Below, one piece after another: positions 1-5,157 of a stretch of 5,157 nucleotides of DNA (its first letter is position 1; each line of letters opens with the position of its first letter). The stretch spans positions 1-5,157 of the forward strand of contig JAHIQC010000169.1 of NCBI GenBank assembly GCA_018902765.1. Reading direction: 5' to 3'. The stretch is from Actinomycetota bacterium (GTDB taxonomy: Bacteria > Actinomycetota > Coriobacteriia > Anaerosomatales > JAHIQC01). The translations under genes and the position numbers were made by a program. A model generated the notes under the pieces. The model searched no databases. It saw nothing but the letters and a program-made list of their open reading frames with translations, and was not told the DNA's origin.

Positions 1-570
1 ATGTACCGCGCAGTCGCGCTCACCGCGCTTCGGCGTGGGATCGACCCGGACAACGAGCAGGGAGTCTCCACGATCGCTCGCGAGGCGTACATCGAGTTCG
101 TCCATGAGTCCGGCTCGGCCGTCCCCACACGCATTCTGTTCGATGGCGAGGACGTGTCATCTGCCATTCGCGCGCCGGAAGTAGACGATGCCGTAAGCTC
201 CGTGGCGCGCCTACCACGTGTGCGTGAGATTATGGTCGTGCGTCAGCGTGCGCAAACCTCCTTAGGTGATCTGGTCGCCGAAGGCCGGGACATCGGAACC
301 GTTGTGTTCCCTGACGCTGAAGTAAAGGTCTACCTTACTGCCAGCCCCGAGGAGCGGGGACGCCGTCGTCACGCTGAGCTCTACGAGCGCGGCGTGCACG
401 TTGCGCGCGAAGAAGTGCAAGGTGCGATGGCTCAGCGGGACAACGCCGACAGCACGCGCAAGGCCGCTCCGCTTTCTGCCGCCTCCGATGCGCGGGTTGT
501 CGATACTACCGACATGTCGACCGAGCAGGTTGTTGAAGCAATCGCGGCGATGGTCGAGGGCCGCCGATGA
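1..570 (+). CDS. cmk: Cytidylate kinase (CMP/dCMP kinase), 5'-truncated by the window edge
   Basis: The enzyme phosphorylates CMP and dCMP with ATP in the cytosol, feeding CTP pools and recycling CMP released by phospholipid synthesis. The first visible residues, MYRAVALTALRRG, match the internal 'GAMYRA' segment of the family, so the ATG at 1 is not the true start. The residues line up with E. coli Cmk at a constant offset of 35: S66, R75, R96-D97 (in EGRDIGT), R146, D150 and R153 correspond to the CMP-binding S101, R110, R131-D132, R181, D185 and R188. About 35 residues with the GxxGxGKS P-loop therefore lie upstream, giving a full length near 224 aa, normal for the family. The C-terminal 'RDNADSTRKAAPL' segment is intact. 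Glu94 sits where E. coli has Asp (DGRD), a variant I recall in actinobacteria. The stop codon overlaps the start of plsC. The identification is firm. Confidence 0.96.
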   Translation: MYRAVALTALRRGIDPDNEQGVSTIAREAYIEFVHESGSAVPTRILFDGEDVSSAIRAPEVDDAVSSVARLPRVREIMVVRQRAQTSLGDLVAEGRDIGTVVFPDAEVKVYLTASPEERGRRRHAELYERGVHVAREEVQGAMAQRDNADSTRKAAPLSAASDARVVDTTDMSTEQVVEAIAAMVEGRR

Positions 571-1226
571 CCACTCCCGATGTCCTAGCAGATCCGCGGA
601 GCTTTTATGCTGCCCGCTTCGTCAAAGCGACCGTCGGCAAGCTGCTGATCGCGGCGTTTCGCGTTCGCGTGATCGGCCAAGAGAACGTGCCTGCTACGGG
701 CGCGGTTCTAGCCGGCAATCACGTGTCGTACGCCGATCCCGCACTGCTGTGGTGCATTGCTCCTCGGCAGTGTCACTTCATGGCGAAAAGTGAGCTGTTC
801 GAACACGGAATCATCGCCTGGGGGCTACCGCGCCTGTGGGCGTTCCCGGTCAAGCGTGGGCAGGCCGATCGCGCCGCCATCTCAGCTGCGACTGAACTGC
901 TCAAGCGCGGCGAGCTTGTGGGCATATTTCCTGAGGGCACCCGAAAGAAGCACGACAGCATGGGCGAGGCGCAGCAGGGTGCGTCATTCATCGCGATGCG
1001 CGCCGGGGTTCCGATCGTCCCTGTGGGCATTCAAGGCACCGAGCGCATCAAGCCCAAGGGTTCGCACTTCATGCGCTTCCCGAGGGTCACGATCCGCTAT
1101 GGAGAGCCGGTGGCGTTTACGGACATTGACGAGGCCGCGGGCGACCGCAAGCGTCGTATGGAGCTTATGACCACCGAAGTGATGCGACGCATCTCAGGCC
1201 TTCTGGCCGACGAGAACAACGGGTAG
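567..1226 (+). CDS. plsC: 1-acyl-sn-glycerol-3-phosphate acyltransferase (PlsC/LPLAT family)
   Basis: The likely role is acylation of lysophosphatidic acid at sn-2 to give phosphatidic acid at the inner face of the membrane. All four acyltransferase blocks are visible in the 219 aa protein: the catalytic NHX4D box at N51-H52...D57, a block II at about 93-98 (FPVKRG), the substrate-binding FPEGTR at 121-126, and VPIVPVGIQG at about 148-157. Length fits small bacterial PlsC proteins. There is no clear multi-pass membrane region; residues 20-30 and 84-95 are hydrophobic or amphipathic and may sit against the membrane. The ATG at 567 forms an ATGA overlap with the cmk stop, and GAGGG at 556-560 is a well-spaced ribosome binding site, so translation is probably coupled to cmk. 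Related LPLAT enzymes can use other lysophospholipids, so the exact substrate is inferred, supported by plsY downstream. Confidence 0.93.
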   Translation: MTTPDVLADPRSFYAARFVKATVGKLLIAAFRVRVIGQENVPATGAVLAGNHVSYADPALLWCIAPRQCHFMAKSELFEHGIIAWGLPRLWAFPVKRGQADRAAISAATELLKRGELVGIFPEGTRKKHDSMGEAQQGASFIAMRAGVPIVPVGIQGTERIKPKGSHFMRFPRVTIRYGEPVAFTDIDEAAGDRKRRMELMTTEVMRRISGLLADENNG

Positions 1227-1232
1227 AAGGGG
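1225..1232 (+). promoter_or_regulatory. Ribosome binding site of ispH
   Basis: AGAAGGGG lies 5 nt before the ATG at 1238 and begins inside the TAG stop of plsC. It is the purine-rich core in the 11-nt gap and supports the chosen ispH start. Confidence 0.6.
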
Positions 1233-1237
1233 CGCAC

Positions 1238-2071
1238 ATGCGCGTTTTGGTCGCTACACATGCAGGCGTTTGCTACGGCGTCGAGCGAGCCCTCAAGATG
1301 GCCGAGGAGGCCGCAGCGCGCGGCACGAACGTGCACACACTCGGCCCGCTCATCCATAACCCTCAGGCTGTAGCCGACCTCAAGCAAGCGGGCGTCGAAG
1401 TGGCCGCATGCCTGGACGAGGCCGCAGATGGCACATTGGTCATCCGCAGCCACGGAGTCGACCCCGCGATCATCGACGGGGCTCGCGAGAAGGGTCTCGA
1501 CGTGGTTGACGCCACCTGTCCGCACGTGAGCAAGGCCCATGAAGCTGCCGAAGTCCTGAAGCAAGGGGGCTACGCGGTGATCATCGTGGGGGAGGCCGAC
1601 CACCCCGAAGTCGAGGGCATCATGGCCCACGCGGGCGGCGAGGTGCTCGTGGTGCAATCAGCCGCCGAGCTGCCCGATCGCCTGCCCTCCAAGCGCGTCG
1701 GCATCGTGGTCCAAACCACGCAATCGGCCTCGCGTCTGGCGGAGGTCGTCGACGCGGTACTTCCGCGCGTCCGTGAGCTGCGCGTATTCAACACCATCTG
1801 CTCCGCGACGGCGCAGCGTCAGCTTTCCGCCGGGGAGCTTGCTCGCCAGGTCGATGTGGTCGTGGTCGTTGGCGGGCACAACTCAGGCAACACCACGCGC
1901 CTGGTCGAGATCTGCTCGAGCGTGAATCCGAGCACCTATCACGTGGAGACTGCCGAGGAGATCGACCCGGTCTGGTTCCAAGGCGCGGACTCCGTGGGTG
2001 TGACGGCTGGAGCATCGACTCCCGACAAGCAGATGCAAGGCGTCATCGACGCCATCGAGGCGATGGGGTAG
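1238..2071 (+). CDS. ispH: 4-hydroxy-3-methylbut-2-enyl diphosphate reductase (IspH/LytB)
   Basis: This is the last enzyme of the MEP pathway: a cytosolic [4Fe-4S] protein that reductively removes the hydroxyl of HMBPP to give IPP and DMAPP. The three cluster cysteines are present at C12, C94 and C188 (E. coli C12, C96, C197). Diphosphate-binding histidines are H40 (IHN), H72 (RSHG) and H122 (DHPEVEG). The proton-relay glutamate is E124, equivalent to E. coli E126. The QTT motif at 159-161 supplies the active-site threonine, and S216, N218 and S260 match the substrate-binding S225, N227 and S269. At 277 aa it is slightly shorter than E. coli IspH and typical of Gram-positive forms, with no fused ribosomal protein S1 domain. 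The N-terminus reads HAGVCYGV, where many homologues have AGFCxGV. The gap to plsC is 11 nt and the next gene starts 2 nt after the stop. The catalytic set is complete, so it should be active. Confidence 0.97.
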   Translation: MRVLVATHAGVCYGVERALKMAEEAAARGTNVHTLGPLIHNPQAVADLKQAGVEVAACLDEAADGTLVIRSHGVDPAIIDGAREKGLDVVDATCPHVSKAHEAAEVLKQGGYAVIIVGEADHPEVEGIMAHAGGEVLVVQSAAELPDRLPSKRVGIVVQTTQSASRLAEVVDAVLPRVRELRVFNTICSATAQRQLSAGELARQVDVVVVVGGHNSGNTTRLVEICSSVNPSTYHVETAEEIDPVWFQGADSVGVTAGASTPDKQMQGVIDAIEAMG

Positions 2072-2073
2072 GC

Positions 2074-3447
2074 ATGGATTCCTCGGCAGAATCAAGGGCT
2101 GTGTATGGCTCAGAAGTGGCCGCCGGATCAGGTGGTCGTATCGCGGCGGTCGCTGACGACTCGGCGGCCTCTCGCGCTGGTGTCGTGGTCGGCGACCGTG
2201 TGCTGTCGGCTGACGGAGCGCCGCTTGACGACATCATCGATTGGCAGTGGTACTCCGATGGCGACCAAGTCGCGCTCGAGCTTGAGCGAGAGCCAGGTGA
2301 GCGCGAGAACGTGCTGCTTGTGCGTGAGCCGGGACAGCCGTGGGGACTGGACTTTGCTGACGTGCTCTTTGACCGCGTGCGCACCTGCCGCAACTCCTGC
2401 GCGTTTTGCTTCATGTCGCAGCTGCCGAAAGGCTTGCGGCCGGCGCTCTATCTGCGTGACGACGATTTCCGCCTGAGCTTTCTGTCGGGCAACTTCATCA
2501 CGCTCACGAACCTCACCGACGCCGACTTCACCCGAATCGGCGAGCAACAGCTCTCTCCTCTGTATGTCTCGCTGCATGCGGTCGATCCGGAGGTCCGCGC
2601 GCGGCTCATATGCGCGCACGAAGATCGCGCGCTGGAGCGCTTTGACCAGCTACTGGCCGAGGGTATCGACCTTCACGTGCAGATCGTGCTCGTGCCGGGA
2701 GCCAACGACGGAGAGCAACTCGATCGCACACTCACGTGGCTGGCCGAGCGCGAAGGCGTGCTGAGCGTGGGCATCGTGCCGCTCGGGTACACGCGACACC
2801 AAAGCACGTTCGCCGTCGGGTACGAGGACCGCATCGATGCTGCGATGGTCATCGAGCAGGTCCAGCGCTGGCAGTTCGCGATGCGCGAGCGCGATAAGGT
2901 CACGTGGGTGCATCTGGCCGACGAGTTCTACCTCAACGCCCGAGCTCCATTCCCCAAGACCGAATGGTACGACGATTTCCCGCAGTACGAAAACGGCATC
3001 GGGTTGGTTCGCAGTTTCGTCGACGAGGCCTTGGACCTGCGCGCCGAGATCACAGCGGCCTTGGCAAACCTGCCCGCCGAACAGGACTCCGTCACGCTCA
3101 TCACCGGCGTGATGGCCGCCACCACGCTTGCGGGCGCCCTTGAGGCTTGCGAGGGCATCGGACGCGTGCGGCTGTTGGCGGTCGGGAACCGGTTCTTCGG
3201 CGGGAATGTGAGCGTTACGGGGTTGCTGGCGGGTATAGACATCGTCGACGCGATCGCCAAGCACCCGCATGAGGGGGCCTACCTTTTGCCCGACGTCGTT
3301 TTCAATGCCGACGGGCTCACCTTGGATGACATGACGCTTGCCCAGATCGCCGAGCAAAGCGGTGCAGACATCCGTCTGGTATCCTGTACCGCTGGCGGAT
3401 TGCTCTTTGGCTTGATTTCCGCTGCACCCGACTCAGACCAGAAGTAG
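2074..3447 (+). CDS. PDZ/radical-SAM-like DUF512 iron-sulfur protein, function unknown
   Basis: The family resembles TIGR03279-type proteins, described as putative FeS oxidoreductases; no reaction is established to my knowledge. The 457 aa protein starts with a PDZ-like fold at about 20-85 (GGRIAAVADDSAASRAG, then GDRVLSADG). A CxxxCxxC motif follows at C105, C109 and C112 (CRNSCAFC), the pattern that binds a SAM-coordinated [4Fe-4S] cluster. Conserved family segments come next: LYLRDDDFRLSFLSGNF at 125-141, HVQIVLVPGANDG at 201-213, ADEFY at 282-286, FPQYENGIG at 302-310, and GNRFFGGNVSVTGLL at 371-385 in the DUF512 part. There is no signal peptide, so it is probably cytosolic. The ATG at 2074 lies 2 nt after the ispH stop, with only GGGG (2065-2068) as a weak ribosome binding site. 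GTG at 2101 or 2116 could also be used, since residues 1-19 precede the conserved region. Family membership is firm; function is not. Confidence 0.9.
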   Translation: MDSSAESRAVYGSEVAAGSGGRIAAVADDSAASRAGVVVGDRVLSADGAPLDDIIDWQWYSDGDQVALELEREPGERENVLLVREPGQPWGLDFADVLFDRVRTCRNSCAFCFMSQLPKGLRPALYLRDDDFRLSFLSGNFITLTNLTDADFTRIGEQQLSPLYVSLHAVDPEVRARLICAHEDRALERFDQLLAEGIDLHVQIVLVPGANDGEQLDRTLTWLAEREGVLSVGIVPLGYTRHQSTFAVGYEDRIDAAMVIEQVQRWQFAMRERDKVTWVHLADEFYLNARAPFPKTEWYDDFPQYENGIGLVRSFVDEALDLRAEITAALANLPAEQDSVTLITGVMAATTLAGALEACEGIGRVRLLAVGNRFFGGNVSVTGLLAGIDIVDAIAKHPHEGAYLLPDVVFNADGLTLDDMTLAQIAEQSGADIRLVSCTAGGLLFGLISAAPDSDQK

Positions 3448-3451
3448 GTGA
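3446..3451 (+). promoter_or_regulatory. Ribosome binding site that decides the der start
   Basis: AGGTGA matches the 3' half of the consensus GGAGGTGATC and overlaps the TAG stop of the upstream gene. It lies 5 nt before GTG 3457. It overlaps the other candidate start, GTG 3448, so it cannot serve that codon. This favours 3457. Confidence 0.65.
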
Positions 3452-3456
3452 GCGCA

Positions 3457-4764
3457 GTGGCGCTACCCATCATCGCGGTCGTAGGACGTCCCAATGTGGG
3501 CAAGTCTACGCTCGTTAATCGTATAGCCCAGACCGCTGACGCCATCGTTCATGAGATGCGCGGCGTGACGCGTGATCGCAGCTACCATCAGGCCGACTGG
3601 AACGGTCGCGAGTTCATGCTCATCGACACCGGCGGCATCGAGCATGCGGCCGACGACCCGTTCGCGGAGTCCATCAAGTTCCAAGCCCTCGTGGCTGCCG
3701 AAGAAGCCGACGTCATCGTAGTGGTGGTCGACGGTAAGACCGGCGTCATGGACGAGGACATGCAGGTCGCGAAGCTCCTGAAGCGCGTCAACACCCCGAC
3801 GTTCCTCGTGGTCAACAAATCAGACACTCCCGGTGACGACACCATGTCGCATCAGTTCTGGGCGCTTGGCATGGGCGAGCCATGGCCGGTATCGGCTACC
3901 CACGGCCACGGCACGGGCGATCTGCTCGACGCGCTGGTGGACGCTTTGCCGCCCGAGATTCCGCACGCTGACGACGACGCGATCGGAGTGGCCATCATCG
4001 GCCGCCCGAACGCAGGCAAGTCATCGCTTTTGAACCGCCTCATCGGTCGCGACCGCGCAATCGTCTCAGACGTGGCCGGCACGACGCGCGACTCGCTTGA
4101 CGCAACGATCGAGCACGAGGGCCGCATGTACCGGTTCGTGGACACCGCAGGCCTTCGTCGCAAGTCCCAGATCGACCAGGATGTTGAGTACTACGGCTTT
4201 GTGCGCGCGATGCGCGCTATCGACAACGCTGACGTGGCGCTGCTTGTGATCGACTCTGTCATCGGCATCACCGACCAAGACCAGCGGATCGCTCGCTTTG
4301 CCGAGGAGCGTGGCTGCGGCCTTACCATCGTCATGAACAAGTGGGACCTCATCGACGATGAGGAGAAGCGCGAAGAGCTCAAGTATCACCGCGAAGAGAA
4401 GCTCGGCTTCATCAGTTACGCTCCGGTGCTTCGCATAAGCGCGCTTACCGGACAACGCGTGCATCGCGTGTTCGATACTATCGATAAGTGCTACTCGTCA
4501 TACAGCATCCAGATCTCCACGAGCGCTCTTAACAAGATGCTGACCGAGCTGCGCGATTTCGGGCACACCGTGAGCAAGGGCAAGCAGACGCTGCGCGTCC
4601 ACTACGTTACTCAGACACACCAAAAGCCTCCGGTATTCACGTTCTTTGCCAATCACCCAAGGCTTGCGAACGACCAGTACAAGCGTTACATGGAGAACAG
4701 ACTTCGCGAGCATTTCGACCTGACGGGAACGCCATTGACCGTCAAATTCAAACAAAAGGACTGA
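3457..4764 (+). CDS. der: Ribosome-associated double GTPase Der (EngA)
   Basis: Der has two tandem GTPase domains and a KH-like C-terminal domain, and is needed for 50S ribosomal subunit maturation. Numbered from GTG 3457 (435 aa), domain 1 shows GRPNVGKS 10-17, the switch Thr38 in RGVTRD, DTGG 57-60, NKSD 120-123 and SA 146-147. Domain 2 shows GRPNAGKS 182-189, GTTRD 208-212, DTAG 229-232, NKWD 294-297 and SA 328-329. The KH-like domain runs from about 352 to the basic end, with the usual PPVFTFFANHP segment. Length is close to Bacillus Der and lacks the longer acidic linker of proteobacterial forms. GTG 3448, immediately after the upstream stop, would add three residues (MSA). I prefer 3457 because AGGTGA sits 5 nt before it and MALPIIAVVGRPNVGKS is the usual N-terminus. 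All nucleotide-binding motifs are intact. Seven nt separate it from plsY. Confidence 0.97.
   Translation: MALPIIAVVGRPNVGKSTLVNRIAQTADAIVHEMRGVTRDRSYHQADWNGREFMLIDTGGIEHAADDPFAESIKFQALVAAEEADVIVVVVDGKTGVMDEDMQVAKLLKRVNTPTFLVVNKSDTPGDDTMSHQFWALGMGEPWPVSATHGHGTGDLLDALVDALPPEIPHADDDAIGVAIIGRPNAGKSSLLNRLIGRDRAIVSDVAGTTRDSLDATIEHEGRMYRFVDTAGLRRKSQIDQDVEYYGFVRAMRAIDNADVALLVIDSVIGITDQDQRIARFAEERGCGLTIVMNKWDLIDDEEKREELKYHREEKLGFISYAPVLRISALTGQRVHRVFDTIDKCYSSYSIQISTSALNKMLTELRDFGHTVSKGKQTLRVHYVTQTHQKPPVFTFFANHPRLANDQYKRYMENRLREHFDLTGTPLTVKFKQKD
4754..4760 (+). promoter_or_regulatory. Ribosome binding site of plsY inside the der 3' end
   Basis: AAAAGGA lies within the last codons of der, 11 nt before GTG 4772. 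It is the only purine-rich core near that start and suggests plsY is translated from the same message as der. Confidence 0.5.
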
Positions 4765-4771
4765 CAGCACA

Positions 4772-5157
4772 GTGGAGCTCGCTCTTCGCGTCGCCCTCAT
4801 ACTCGTCGGCTCGTATCTGGTCGGCGCGATTCCGTTCTCCTTGCTTGTGGGCAAGCTGTTCTACAAAGTCGACTTGAGGCTGCAAGGTTCGGGCAATCTG
4901 GGTGCGACTAACGTCTACCGAGTGTTCGGCTGGAAAGCCGGGCTGTCGGTGGCGATTCTCGACATCGCCAAAGGCTCGGCTGCGGTCGGGCTGGCGGCTC
5001 TGCTCACTCCGGCGGAGTTCGTGTCGATGCAACAGGATTGGCTGCTGATCGTGGCGGCCATGGCTGCGGTGGCGGGCCACTCGTACTCACCCTACATCCG
5101 CTTCAAGGGCGGCAAGGGCGTAGCCACAGCTGCCGGAGCGCTGCTCTTTGTGACTCC
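4772..5157 (+). CDS. plsY: Acyl-phosphate:glycerol-3-phosphate acyltransferase PlsY, 3'-truncated by the window edge
   Basis: PlsY is an integral membrane enzyme that transfers an acyl group from acyl-phosphate (made by PlsX) to glycerol-3-phosphate, giving lysophosphatidic acid. The 128 visible residues contain motif 1 (GSGNLGATN, 39-47), the LDIAKG segment at 63-68, GHSYSPY at 102-108, and motif 2 (FKGGKGVAT, 111-119). Hydrophobic stretches at about 7-27, 57-78 and 91-101 are the first membrane segments. The family is usually near 200 aa, so roughly a third, including motif 3 and the last helices, lies past the window. The start is GTG 4772, supported by AAAAGGA at 4754-4760; no in-frame ATG precedes the conserved region. 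Its product is the substrate of PlsC, encoded four genes upstream in the same run. The reading frame is open to the final base, with no sign of a break. Confidence 0.95.
   Translation, partial: MELALRVALILVGSYLVGAIPFSLLVGKLFYKVDLRLQGSGNLGATNVYRVFGWKAGLSVAILDIAKGSAAVGLAALLTPAEFVSMQQDWLLIVAAMAAVAGHSYSPYIRFKGGKGVATAAGALLFVT

Noticed and set aside
1097..1657. 186-codon open frame on the - strand across the plsC/ispH junction
   Set aside because: It overlaps the conserved ends of two well-supported genes and has no recognisable motif. It is best explained as a codon-bias shadow.
2596..2642. Cluster of CGCG-rich short repeats (GCGCGC, CATATGCGCGC)
   Set aside because: They fall inside conserved DUF512 codons (Arg/Ala/His rich) and form no consistent repeat unit or stable stem. 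Composition explains them.
2650..3357. 235-codon open frame on the - strand, opposite the DUF512 gene
   Set aside because: It lies wholly inside a conserved gene in the opposite direction. Long antisense frames are expected in high-GC coding DNA, and its translation shows no recognisable domain.
1224..3447. Possible TAG readthrough or pyrrolysine use, given three TAG stops
   Set aside because: Each protein ends at the expected family length and the next gene starts within 2-11 nt with its own start codon, so the TAG codons act as ordinary stops.
4765..4771. Possible terminator or promoter between der and plsY
   Set aside because: The gap is only 7 nt, with no inverted repeat or T-run, and the plsY ribosome binding site lies inside der.

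Overview
This window is a compact, fully coding stretch of a high-GC bacterial chromosome. It holds six genes on the + strand in the order cmk (5' end cut off), plsC, ispH, a PDZ/radical-SAM-like DUF512 gene, der, and plsY (3' end cut off). Neighbouring genes overlap by 4 nt or are separated by at most 11 nt. I see no intergenic promoter, terminator, RNA gene, repeat, mobile element or CRISPR array, and no stretch near 300 bases without a gene.

The organism is probably a high-GC Gram-positive, and my best guess is an actinobacterium of the Coriobacteriia or a related deep lineage. Three things support this. The gene order cmk-plsC-ispH-DUF512-der-plsY is one I recall from Clostridia/Peptococcaceae and Coriobacteriia. 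Der is the short form (about 435 aa, like Bacillus) rather than the longer proteobacterial form. Codon third positions are strongly G/C. The taxonomic call is inference, because no marker here settles it.

Layout: positions 1-570 carry all of cytidylate kinase except about 35 N-terminal residues, including the P-loop. Positions 567-1226 carry the lysophosphatidate acyltransferase PlsC, joined to cmk by an ATGA overlap. Positions 1238-2071 carry IspH, the last enzyme of the MEP isoprenoid pathway. Positions 2074-3447 carry a PDZ plus CxxxCxxC iron-sulfur protein of unknown function. Positions 3457-4764 carry the double-GTPase ribosome assembly factor Der. Positions 4772-5157 carry the first 128 codons of the membrane acyltransferase PlsY.

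The genes share a theme of envelope precursor supply and growth. PlsY and PlsC carry out the two successive acylations that make phosphatidic acid. Cmk recycles CMP released by phospholipid synthesis. IspH makes the IPP/DMAPP needed for undecaprenyl carriers. Der supports 50S subunit assembly. The DUF512 protein is the only member whose job is unknown, and it is the best target here. I did not find convincing evidence of a wholly new system; this is mostly a conserved housekeeping operon.
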